Of a stretch of DNA of 64,000 nt, positions 51,288 through 59,255 are shown piece by piece. Positions within the stretch are counted from its first letter, which is position 1. Every line of letters begins with the position of its first letter. Below the pieces are notes generated by a model, which saw only the letters and a program-made list of their open reading frames with translations, had not been told where the DNA came from and ran no database searches. Source of the stretch: Micromonospora coriariae (lineage in GTDB: Bacteria > Actinomycetota > Actinomycetes > Mycobacteriales > Micromonosporaceae); assembly GCF_900091455.1 (NCBI RefSeq), contig NZ_LT607412.1:682001-746000 (forward strand), read 5' to 3'. The position numbers and the translations under genes are program-made.

Positions 51288-51561
51288 GCCCCACCCGGGC
51301 CGGCAGCCTTCAACATAGGGTCTGACCTGCGGATATATGACGTTGCACAAAGTGGACGCCAGCGGTTGATCGGTGCTACACAGGCAGATATCGGCCAGCC
51401 AACGACGGCGAGTCGCTCACCTCCTCGACCATCGACCGTCCACACGCACCGTCACCACCGTCGGGCTTCGCCGCACGGACCGGACCGCGGTCGCCGTCGA
51501 TCCGCATGACAGCCCCACCGGCCGCTGGCGGTTGACGGCGGTCCTCGACCAAGGAGTCGCC

Positions 51562-52011
51562 GTGGGATACCTGCGTATCCGGTCCCGGCACCAACCCTTC
51601 GAGGTGGCCGCCCTGGCCATGGCTCCCGTCTGCGGCGGGCTGCTGCTCCTGCTCGGCGGCCGACCGACGTCGGTCCGGATGGCCATGCCGGTGCCGATCC
51701 AGATCGGTTGGGAGCTCGGTCTGGTCCTGGTCGGCGTCGGCGGCCTGTTGGGCATCCTGTGGCCCGGCCGGCTCGCCACCGGGCTCGGCATCGAGCTCGC
51801 CTCGGTCGTGGTGTTCGGCACCATCAGCGGGATGTACACGATGGCACTGCTGGTCGTGTCGGGCCGGCAGGCCATCGCCGCGGCGTCCTTCAGCACCGCG
51901 CTCGCCGTCGGGTCGCTGTGGCGGGCCGCTCAGATCGCCATCGACCTGCGCCGGCTGGCCCAGGCCAGCCAGTGCATAGCTGTCGAACCGGCAGAAGGCG
52001 GTGTCCCGTGA
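51562..52011 (+). CDS. Hypothetical membrane protein
   Basis: The 149-residue protein has four hydrophobic segments (FEVAALAMAPVCGGLLLLLGG, IGWELGLVLVGVGGLLGILW, GIELASVVVFGTISGMYTMA and AASFSTALAVGSLWRAAQ). The GTG at 51562 has a GGAG site with five-base spacing; the frame is open upstream to 51373 without it. Its stop overlaps the next GTG (GTGA). The pair resembles small phage-like membrane/coiled-coil cassettes but no phage genes are nearby. Function is unknown. Confidence 0.6.
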   Translation: MGYLRIRSRHQPFEVAALAMAPVCGGLLLLLGGRPTSVRMAMPVPIQIGWELGLVLVGVGGLLGILWPGRLATGLGIELASVVVFGTISGMYTMALLVVSGRQAIAAASFSTALAVGSLWRAAQIAIDLRRLAQASQCIAVEPAEGGVP

Positions 52012-52403
52012 TCTCCGCACCGGCGCCCGACGCACCCCCGTGGCTGCAGGTGGCGCTCAGCGTGTTCGGCATCCTCGGCGGCAGCACCGGCCTGGCCGCC
52101 ATCGCCACCGTCGTGGTGCAGCGGGGCAAGTTCAAGGCCGACGCCGCCGACACCCTCACCGAGGCGGCCCTCACCCTGGTGCAACCACTACAGACCCGGA
52201 TCACCGAGCTGGAGGAAGAGGCGCTGAGCGCCCGGTCGGAGCTGGGGCTGCTGCGCGAGCAGGTCAACCAGTTGCAGTTCGTGGTCCGGGTGCTCACCCG
52301 CACGCTGGACCGGTGGCGTGCCGCGATCCGCTCCCCCGACGCGACGCTGCGCAAGGTCCGGGCCGTGGTCGCGGAGTCCGAACGGCTGCCGGAGGACCGG
52401 TGA
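52008..52403 (+). CDS. Hypothetical membrane-anchored coiled-coil protein
   Basis: The 131-residue protein has one N-terminal membrane segment (about residues 11-35, ALSVFGILGGSTGLAAIATVVV) and a long coiled coil (TRITELEEEALSARSELGLL, then VNQLQFVVRVLTRTLDRW). It is translationally coupled to the preceding membrane protein. The layout resembles phage-derived accessory proteins. Function is unknown. Confidence 0.65.
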   Translation: MISAPAPDAPPWLQVALSVFGILGGSTGLAAIATVVVQRGKFKADAADTLTEAALTLVQPLQTRITELEEEALSARSELGLLREQVNQLQFVVRVLTRTLDRWRAAIRSPDATLRKVRAVVAESERLPEDR

Positions 52404-52441
52404 GGCCCGGCTCCGAACGCCCTGGATCCATCGATGACCGC

Positions 52442-54637
52442 TCAGGCGCCGCCCTGGTCGCGTAGTCGACAGGCGAGTTCGCGCACCGCTGCCCGGAACT
52501 CGGGGTCGGACTCGCCCGGGTGGTGCCCCCGCAGCGGTGGCGGCCGGCACTCCCCTGGCTGCGCCGTCAGGTCCCGCGGATCCCGCAGCCGCCGATCGAC
52601 CCGCGCCGCGGGTTCGGTGGCGTCCGGCGGCGGATCGCCGGGCCGGTGCGCGGCGAAGATCCAGCCACCGACCGGGTCGGTGTCCCGCCACAGGTTCAGC
52701 CATCGCCACCCGACCCGCTCCCCCACCTGGCGCAGCACCTCCTCGCTCAGGTAGGCCGGAAACAGCCGGGCGTACAGGCGGTCCAGCGGGGACCCGTAGG
52801 TGAGCAGCGCGACCCGCTGACGCACCACCGGCGGGAGCCGCAGCACCGCGAGGGCCAGCAGCGCCGAGCCGTGGCTGTGCCCGCAGAGCACCACCCCGGC
52901 GTGCCGCTGCGTGAGCTGGGTGATCCGGTCCGCCAGCTCGGGTACCGCGCGGTCGGCGTAACTCGCGGGCGCGAACGGGTGGGCGGCCCGGGGCCAGAAC
53001 GTGCCCAGGTCCCACAGCACCCCGACGTACCGGCGGAACCACGGCGTCCGGTACGCGAACAGCCCGCCCAGGAGCAGGGCGAGCAGCAGGGCGGCGACAA
53101 GGTAGCTGCCCACGGCGAGGCCGACACCGACGAACCCGGCTGGCAAACCGAGGAGTTGCCGCCCCAGCTGGTCTGGCTCGAGCTGGAACTGTCCCATCAG
53201 GCTCGTGCTCAACCCGATGACCGCCAGCGCCGCGTAGGTCACGGCGAGCAGTCCCAGCCGTTCGGTGAAGCGGGCCCGGGCGATCATCTTCGTCACCCGG
53301 TGTCGACGCTCGGTGGCCTCCGGCGGTGCCGTCGGGAAGTCCCGGTCGGTGATCGCGACAGCGGCACGCAAACGGCTACGCCGCGATACCACGGTCATCG
53401 CACCGCACACCACCACCCCCGCGACGACGTGCAGGAAGAAGGCCAGGATCGTCCAGTTGTACGCCAGCGGCCGACCGGCGGCGCCGCCGAGCAGGGTCCC
53501 GCTCCAGTAGACCAGGGTCGCCGAGAACGCTCCGGCCAGGCCCACCGCGATGGCCGCGATGACCGGTGCGCCCAGCCCGTACCGAGGTGTGCCGCGACGC
53601 ACCCGGCGACCGGGGTCGCACAGCACCAGCGCGCCCAACGCCACGAGCAGCGTCATCTGGACGATCGACACCGACCCGATGATCCGCCCGTACCCCGGCA
53701 GCCCGGCCGACGACGGCCAGCCCCGTGGGTCCAGGGCCACTGTGGCGAAGGCGGCCACGCTCAGGCCGTACGCCACGAGGCGCAGCCCTCCGGCCACCCG
53801 GCCGGCCAGCCGCGCGGTCGCCGCCCCGTCCACCAGCCCGGGCACGCCGAGCAGAGCGACGCAGGCGAGCAGCACCGCCCCGGTGAGCGCGAGCAGAATG
53901 CTCGTCGCGGTCGTCCGGCCGCCGGCCGACCGGGCGACGAGCAGCACCAGGTCGACCATGGCGAACGCGGCGGCGACATGGGTCGCCCGCAGCCGTCCGA
54001 CCAGTGGCTCGACGGCCCACAGCGAGTTGCCGGCGGGCCGGCGTCGACGGGCGCCGAGCAGCCGGAGAAATCCGACGGCGGCGATCGGCAACAGCGCCAG
54101 TACCGCCAGTCGCTGCCCGATCGACCAGCCGTCGAGCCCGGCGAGCCCTCCACGGGCCGCCGGGCAGCGGGCCATGCCGAGACAGCGCCACCCGAGCAGG
54201 TCGAGCGCGACACCGGCCGCCGACAGCATGTAGAGCAGGGTGAGGTCGAGCGCGAGGAGCCGGCACAGGACGGTGACGCCCGGGCCGCTCCACCGACCCG
54301 TCGGCCTCATCCAGACCGCCAGGTTGCTGAGCATGAACGGCAGCAGGAAGACCAGGGAGAGCGTCCGGGCCATCGTGCCCGAGGGAAGGTCGCCCCACCG
54401 GTACGCCTCCAGGGTGACCCCGTTCGGGTCGGTGTCGTCGGCCTCGGGGGCCCGACGGTGGAACCCGCCGCTGCGGTCACCGGCGACCTGCCGCACGTGT
54501 GCCTGGTCGAGCACCCGTTCCGGTCCCGCTCCGGAGACACCATGCACCCGCAACTCCACGACGTCGTCGTGCCGCCCCGGTCCGTCGCGGTAGCGCTGGG
54601 GGCCCTCACTACCCACGCCGCCACCGGCCAACCGCAC
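52442..54637 (-). CDS. Polytopic membrane protein with lipase-like C-terminal domain
   Basis: The 731-residue protein starts with a cytosolic stretch VVELRVHGVSG, has about twelve hydrophobic segments (residues about 85-515) and ends with a soluble alpha/beta-hydrolase-like region containing a nucleophile motif GVVLCGHSHGSALLALAVL and the downstream TYGSPLDRLYARLFPAYL, as in class 3 lipase-type domains. Similar proteins occur in actinomycetes but are uncharacterised. The start is uncertain; the first GTG overlaps the end of the LtrA gene by 29 bp. It may act on membrane lipids or lipid-linked material. Confidence 0.7.
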   Translation of the reverse strand: MRLAGGGVGSEGPQRYRDGPGRHDDVVELRVHGVSGAGPERVLDQAHVRQVAGDRSGGFHRRAPEADDTDPNGVTLEAYRWGDLPSGTMARTLSLVFLLPFMLSNLAVWMRPTGRWSGPGVTVLCRLLALDLTLLYMLSAAGVALDLLGWRCLGMARCPAARGGLAGLDGWSIGQRLAVLALLPIAAVGFLRLLGARRRRPAGNSLWAVEPLVGRLRATHVAAAFAMVDLVLLVARSAGGRTTATSILLALTGAVLLACVALLGVPGLVDGAATARLAGRVAGGLRLVAYGLSVAAFATVALDPRGWPSSAGLPGYGRIIGSVSIVQMTLLVALGALVLCDPGRRVRRGTPRYGLGAPVIAAIAVGLAGAFSATLVYWSGTLLGGAAGRPLAYNWTILAFFLHVVAGVVVCGAMTVVSRRSRLRAAVAITDRDFPTAPPEATERRHRVTKMIARARFTERLGLLAVTYAALAVIGLSTSLMGQFQLEPDQLGRQLLGLPAGFVGVGLAVGSYLVAALLLALLLGGLFAYRTPWFRRYVGVLWDLGTFWPRAAHPFAPASYADRAVPELADRITQLTQRHAGVVLCGHSHGSALLALAVLRLPPVVRQRVALLTYGSPLDRLYARLFPAYLSEEVLRQVGERVGWRWLNLWRDTDPVGGWIFAAHRPGDPPPDATEPAARVDRRLRDPRDLTAQPGECRPPPLRGHHPGESDPEFRAAVRELACRLRDQGGA

Positions 54638-55802
54638 CCGCCGGCCGGCGCTGCCGCGTCCTGGCGAGGAGCGCGTCGGCCACGATTATCAGGATGAGGA
54701 GACCGAGGATGAGCGCGCCAGCGCCGAGCAGCGGCAGCCGCGCGCTCGCGAAGCCACCCAGGACGATCATCGCCAGCCCGATCAGTCGGGGCCGCGAGAG
54801 GCTGCCGTCGACCACCACCGAGAGCAGGAGTCGGCCGATCAGGAACAGCACAGGGCCGACGACGGTCAGGGTCAGATGAGCCGGGTCGGACGCCCCTGGG
54901 TCCTCGATCGCCAGCTCCATGCCGACCGAGGTCGCCAGGACCCCGGCGATCATGACGAGGTGCAGGTAGCCGGCGAGCAGCGCCAGTCGGCTGCCGGGCG
55001 GACCGGCCGCTTCGATGGCGGCGCCCAACCGCCCGCCGGCAGGCCTCAGGTAGAGCCGAGCGAGGGCCACAGCGGTCAGGAACGTCACGGCGAACGCGAT
55101 GGTGCGCTCCCGGTCGAAGCCGGCGTCGCTGTAGGTGATGCCGGACATGAGGATCAGCTCACCCAGCGCGATGATGAAGATCTGCTGGTAACGCTCGGAG
55201 AGATGTTCCCCGTTCACCTGGAGGTCCGGCCACGAACTGCGGCCGAGCCGTGGCGTCGGCCAGCCCAGCCGCGCCAATCCGTACTCCAGGACCAGCGCGA
55301 GCGCCCAGAGCGCCTCCCGGGCCGGGGCGACGGCCGCCCCGACCACCCAGAGCACACCGGAGACGGCGAACCAGATCGCCACCCGCGCGGTACGCAGTTG
55401 CAGCGGATGACCACGCAGGGCGGGGATGAGCAGGAAGGCGCGGCCCAGGTGGATGGCCACGTACGCGATGGCGAACACCATGGCGTGCCCACCGAACGCG
55501 GTGGGCACGGCGGCGGCCATCAGCAGGCCGCCGAACATCACCCAGAGCAGCAGGACGACGATCAGCGGGGCACGCGGGTCGAACCAGTCAGCCGACCAGG
55601 CGGTCACGAACCACACCCACCAGATGGCCGCCAGCAGCAGGAGCACCTGGAAGCCGCCGTGGAGGCTGAGGTCGCTGAGCAGCGCTCGGGACAGCCGGGC
55701 CAGCGCGAAGATGATGGCCAGGTCGAAGAAGAGTTCCAGGAACGACGCCCGCCGCGGATCCTCCCGCCGCTGCAGCAGCCGCCCCGGAAGCCCGTTCGCC
55801 AT
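54609..55802 (-). CDS. Low temperature requirement protein A (LtrA) family membrane protein
   Basis: The 397-residue protein has about ten membrane segments and the LtrA opening DPRRASFLELFFDLAIIFALARLSRAL, with FIIALGELILMSG in the middle. LtrA was named for cold growth in Listeria; the biochemical role is not known. ATG at 55802 has GGGAAGG six bases upstream; another in-frame ATG at 55808 is adjacent to the site. It overlaps the next membrane lipase-like gene, so the two probably form a unit. Confidence 0.85.
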   Translation of the reverse strand: MANGLPGRLLQRREDPRRASFLELFFDLAIIFALARLSRALLSDLSLHGGFQVLLLLAAIWWVWFVTAWSADWFDPRAPLIVVLLLWVMFGGLLMAAAVPTAFGGHAMVFAIAYVAIHLGRAFLLIPALRGHPLQLRTARVAIWFAVSGVLWVVGAAVAPAREALWALALVLEYGLARLGWPTPRLGRSSWPDLQVNGEHLSERYQQIFIIALGELILMSGITYSDAGFDRERTIAFAVTFLTAVALARLYLRPAGGRLGAAIEAAGPPGSRLALLAGYLHLVMIAGVLATSVGMELAIEDPGASDPAHLTLTVVGPVLFLIGRLLLSVVVDGSLSRPRLIGLAMIVLGGFASARLPLLGAGALILGLLILIIVADALLARTRQRRPAGAVGRWRRG

Positions 55803-55921
55803 CGCCATCCTTCCCGGCCCCCGGTGTCGCCGCCTCCAGTCGTACCACCCGCGGGGCCGGACCCGGGTCTGTTCCCCCAGGCCCACCAGGCCGTCCGTTG
55901 CGGCGGGTCGGGCTGTCCGGG

Positions 55922-56686
55922 TCAGTCGGCCGTCCGCTCGGCGACCACCACCGAGATGCCGTCCAGGACACGTTGCAGGCCGAACTCGAAGGCGTACTCC
56001 GGCCCGTACGCGGCGCCGTGCTGCTGGCCCGCCGCGGTGCCGACCCGGGCGGCGGTCGGGTAGCTGCCGGCCGTCATGACCCGCTCCAGCCAGGGCGCGT
56101 GCGACTGCCACCACTGGCCGTCGGTCATGCCGGTCTCCCGCTCCAGGTCGACCACCTCGGACGCGGCGCGCGCGGCACTCTTCACGTGTCCGAGGACGAG
56201 GGTGAGTACCGCGTCCATCTCCACGTCGGTGAGCCCGATGTCGGCTACCGCGCCCAGCTCGTGGTCGTACTTGCCCACCAGGTGCGGGCCGAGCACGGGT
56301 CGGGTCGTCTCGGCCCGCAGCATCCAGGGGTGGCGCTGGTAGAGGGCGAGATTGTCCCGGGCGATCCGCTCCAGCCGGGCCCGCCAGTCGCCGGCGACGG
56401 TGGCGCGGGGCATCTCGCCGTACACGGTGTCGATCATGACGTCGACGAGTTCGGCCTTGCCCGGCACGTAGGTGTAGACCGACATGGTGCCGACGCCCAG
56501 CGCCTCCGCGACCCGGCGCATGGTCAGCGCGTCGAGGCCCTCGGAGTCAGCGATGGCGATGGCGGCCCGGACGATCCGGTCGACGCTGAGCCCCGGCCCC
56601 GCGCTACGGCTGGTCGGCTCGCGGGTGCGCCACAGGATGGCCAGGCTGCGAGCCGGGTCCGCGGTCGCCTTGCGCTCACTCGCCAT
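55922..56686 (-). CDS. TetR family transcriptional regulator
   Basis: The 254-residue protein has an N-terminal helix-turn-helix (VDRIVRAAIAIADSEGLDAL, then MRRVAEALGVGTMSVYTYV, about 35-75) and a TetR C-terminal ligand domain of the type that follows tetracycline-like regulators. It is preceded by TAGGAT at 56696-56701 and a perfect palindrome at 56712-56724, suggesting autoregulation. Its MFS neighbour (56749-58380) is on the same strand upstream and could be its target. Ligand is unknown. Confidence 0.87.
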   Translation of the reverse strand: MASERKATADPARSLAILWRTREPTSRSAGPGLSVDRIVRAAIAIADSEGLDALTMRRVAEALGVGTMSVYTYVPGKAELVDVMIDTVYGEMPRATVAGDWRARLERIARDNLALYQRHPWMLRAETTRPVLGPHLVGKYDHELGAVADIGLTDVEMDAVLTLVLGHVKSAARAASEVVDLERETGMTDGQWWQSHAPWLERVMTAGSYPTAARVGTAAGQQHGAAYGPEYAFEFGLQRVLDGISVVVAERTAD

Positions 56687-56695
56687 TGTGCGGCC

Positions 56696-56701
56696 ATCCT
56701 A
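56696..56701 (-). promoter_or_regulatory. -10 box of the TetR gene
   Basis: The minus strand reads TAGGAT nine bases before the ATG, giving a leader of two or three bases. Confidence 0.5.
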
Positions 56702-56711
56702 GCAATCAGGC

Positions 56712-56724
56712 CGTACGTCGTACG
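56712..56724. promoter_or_regulatory. Candidate operator of the TetR regulator
   Basis: CGTACG-T-CGTACG is a perfect 13-bp palindrome placed between the -10 box of the regulator gene and the stop of the MFS gene. Position and symmetry fit an autoregulatory TetR site. Confidence 0.5.
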
Positions 56725-56748
56725 CCGCCTGCCGGGCCGGTGCCGGCG

Positions 56749-58380
56749 TCAGAGCGCTTCCCGATCGTCGGTCAGCGTCGGGCCGGCGGCGGCCGGCACC
56801 AGGTGACGCACCTCCGGTTCGCCGTCGGTCAGCTCCCGGGCCCGCTCCTCGGCCTGGCGGTCCTCGCTCGTCAACCGGCCGCCGTGCTGGCGCAGGTGCT
56901 CACCCCAGGACGGCACCAGGTACACCTCGACGAACCGGTCCGTGGTCTCGGCCGGCCGGAACAGCCCCCAGCGCATCGCGCCGGTCCGCTGGCGGGCGCC
57001 GCGCACCACGTCCATCGCCGCCAGGAACGGTTGCGTCCGCTCCGGCCGGACTGTGTACTCCACGGTCACCAGCACCGGCCCCACCCGGGGGCCCGGCTCG
57101 TGCGCCAGGTGCAGCTGCGGCCAGTAGGCGGCCGGATCCCGGTCCACCGTCGGCAGTTCCGGCAGCGGCCAGATCCGACTGGTCACGGTGCCGACCAGCA
57201 TGAACACCGCCGCGCCGAGAAAGGCCACCACCAGCCCTGCCAGGTCGGCCACCAGACCCCAGACGAACGCGCCCACCGCCTGCCCACCGGCGAAGAAGAC
57301 CTGATAGACGGCCAGTCCTCGGGCTCGCACCCAGCTCGGCAGGAAGACCTGCATCTCGGCGTTGACGTTGGCCAGCACCGTCACCCAGGCCAGCCCGGCG
57401 GGCAGCAGGGCGATGAGCACCAGCGGCACCTCCCGCACCGTGCCGACCACCGCCAGCGCGACTGTGAACAGCACCCCGGCGATGAACAGCAGCTGGTTGG
57501 CCGACAGCCGGGTGCGGATCACGGCCAGCAGCAGGCCACCCGCGATGGCCCCCACCCCGAGGGCTGCCAGCAGCACGCCGTACCCACCTGAGCCCAGCCC
57601 GAGCCGGCGGCTGGCCACCAGCGGCAGCAGCGCCCACAGCGCGCTGGCCGGGATCACGAAGACCAGCGCACGGCGTAGCAACCGGCGGACGGTCGGCGAG
57701 TGCCGTACGTAGCGGCTGCCGGCACGCAGCGCCGCGGTGAACCGCTCGGGCACCTCGACCGCGCGGGCGTTGCCCGGTTTCCAGCGCGTCAACGCGTACG
57801 TGAAGATCAGGAACGCGATGGCGTTGAGCGCGAAGACCGGGGCGACGCCGGTCCGGGCGATCAGCACGCCGGCCACCGCCGGCCCGACCGCCCGAGCCAT
57901 GTTCACGCTTATCGAACCGAGCGCGGATGCCGCCCGGAGCTGGTCCTGCGGCACCAGCTCCGGGATCACCGCCGCCCAGGCCGGCAGGGTGAGCGCCTGC
58001 CCGACCCCGAACGCGAACGTGAGGGTGAGCAGCAGCGCGGGGGGCATCCGATCGGTGACGGTGAGCAGGGTCAACGCCACCGCCACCACCACCAGGAACA
58101 GCTGTACGGCGATCAGCAGGTGCCGGCGGTCGAAGTTGTCGGCCAGCACGCCGGCGGGCAGCGCCAGCAGCAGCACCGGCAGCAGGCTGGCCGTCTGGAC
58201 CAGGGCGACCAGGGTGGAGGCGTTCGAGTGGTGGATCAGCAGCCACTGCGCACCGACCGTCTGCATCCAGGTGCCGACGTTGGCAGCGAGCAGGGCCAGC
58301 CACAGGTTGCGATAGACGGCGGTCCGCAGGGGCGCCCACACCGAAGCCGGACGGTCGGCGGGTCCGGCCTGCGCCGTCAC
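56749..58380 (-). CDS. MFS exporter with C-terminal monooxygenase-like domain
   Basis: The 543-residue protein has twelve membrane segments of the MFS_3/enterobactin exporter type (GTWMQTVGAQWLLIHHS, LPAGVLADNFDRRHLLIAVQ, NMARAVGPAVAGVLIARTGV). It then has about 110 extra residues (VLVTVEYTVRPERTQPFLAAM, MRWGLFRPAETTDRFVEVYLV) that resemble an antibiotic-biosynthesis monooxygenase (ABM) ferredoxin-like domain. The GTG start overlaps the stop of the SDR gene (GTGA), so the pair is coupled. It probably exports a small molecule, with the tail of unknown role. Confidence 0.85.
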   Translation of the reverse strand: MTAQAGPADRPASVWAPLRTAVYRNLWLALLAANVGTWMQTVGAQWLLIHHSNASTLVALVQTASLLPVLLLALPAGVLADNFDRRHLLIAVQLFLVVVAVALTLLTVTDRMPPALLLTLTFAFGVGQALTLPAWAAVIPELVPQDQLRAASALGSISVNMARAVGPAVAGVLIARTGVAPVFALNAIAFLIFTYALTRWKPGNARAVEVPERFTAALRAGSRYVRHSPTVRRLLRRALVFVIPASALWALLPLVASRRLGLGSGGYGVLLAALGVGAIAGGLLLAVIRTRLSANQLLFIAGVLFTVALAVVGTVREVPLVLIALLPAGLAWVTVLANVNAEMQVFLPSWVRARGLAVYQVFFAGGQAVGAFVWGLVADLAGLVVAFLGAAVFMLVGTVTSRIWPLPELPTVDRDPAAYWPQLHLAHEPGPRVGPVLVTVEYTVRPERTQPFLAAMDVVRGARQRTGAMRWGLFRPAETTDRFVEVYLVPSWGEHLRQHGGRLTSEDRQAEERARELTDGEPEVRHLVPAAAGPTLTDDREAL

Positions 58381-59072
58381 CACCGCCCGTCCGCGCGCAG
58401 CACGCGCTCTCCGGAAACGTAGAGGTCGTCGGGTTCGAGCAGCAGCAGCCGGACGACCTCGCTGGCGACCTGGTCGGGGCTGGCGTACACCTCGTCCAGA
58501 AACTCGGCGCCGACCCGTTCCTGCAGCCGGGTCGGCATCGGCCCGGGATGCAGCTGCATCACCTTGACCCGGTTGCTGTGCTGGGCCTCGGCCAGCGACT
58601 CGACCAGGCTGCTGCCGTAGCTCTTGGTCGCCCGGTAGACCGGGATGCCGGGCCGGGGGGATGTCACCGCCATCGCACCGATGTACACCACGTTCCCGTG
58701 GCCCTGCCGGTGCAGGTGTTCCAGCGCCTCCCGGAATACGTACGTGGTGCCCAGCACGTTGGTTTCCACCGCCCGCCTGATGTGCTCCACGGAGAGGTCC
58801 GCCAGGTCGCCGCCCGCCCACATCGACGCACAGGCCGCCACCCCGTGGATCGTGCCGTAACGTCCCACGGCCTCGGCGAACGCGTCGCGAACCTGCTCGT
58901 AGGAGGAGACGTCACACACCGCCCCGGCGCAGCCCAGCTCGTCGGTCACCGTGGCGACCTCGGCCGCCACGTCGCCGAGCACGACGACCCGGTGCTCGGC
59001 GACCAGCAGCCGGGCCACCGCGAGGCCGAGCCCGCTGGTGGCGCCGACCACCACGAACGTTCTGGCACCCAT
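58377..59072 (-). CDS. Short-chain dehydrogenase/reductase
   Basis: The 231-residue SDR has the cofactor motif GATSGLG (10-16), VAACASMWAGG in place of the usual NNAG, and catalytic YRATK (Tyr near 149). Length and motif set fit a classical SDR acting on a small alcohol or ketone. ATG at 59072 has GGAGAGAC upstream, and the inverted repeat at 59098-59116 lies just beyond. It is coupled to the MFS exporter and divergent from a histidine kinase. Confidence 0.88.
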   Translation of the reverse strand: MGARTFVVVGATSGLGLAVARLLVAEHRVVVLGDVAAEVATVTDELGCAGAVCDVSSYEQVRDAFAEAVGRYGTIHGVAACASMWAGGDLADLSVEHIRRAVETNVLGTTYVFREALEHLHRQGHGNVVYIGAMAVTSPRPGIPVYRATKSYGSSLVESLAEAQHSNRVKVMQLHPGPMPTRLQERVGAEFLDEVYASPDQVASEVVRLLLLEPDDLYVSGERVLRADGRW

Positions 59073-59097
59073 GTCTCTCCAGCCACCGCCAGCACAG

Positions 59098-59116
59098 GTC
59101 ACGCGGTTCACGTGAC
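59098..59116. promoter_or_regulatory. Operator-like inverted repeat upstream of the SDR-MFS pair
   Basis: GTCACG and CGTGAC flank a seven-base spacer, 26 nt upstream of the SDR start. It could be bound by a regulator of the pair. Confidence 0.35.
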
Positions 59117-59242
59117 GGCGCGTTCTTCCCGTTTCCGGCCACACCACACCCGGCCCACCCGCGCCGGTCGGGCCGGCGACGGTAGGGCTGGGCATACCTC
59201 AGAAGTGGATCTGGACGGCTGGGTCGGCCCGGGTGCGGCGAT

Positions 59243-59248
59243 TAGCGT
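59243..59248 (+). promoter_or_regulatory. -10 box for leaderless transcription of the kinase gene
   Basis: TAGCGT lies seven bases before the ATG and no ribosome binding site is present. Confidence 0.55.
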
Positions 59249-59255
59249 CTGCCTC

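Noticed and set aside
52520..54697. A 725-codon open frame on the plus strand
   Set aside because: It lies antisense to the membrane lipase-like gene, has Arg/Pro/Gln-rich composition typical of shadow frames and no domain.
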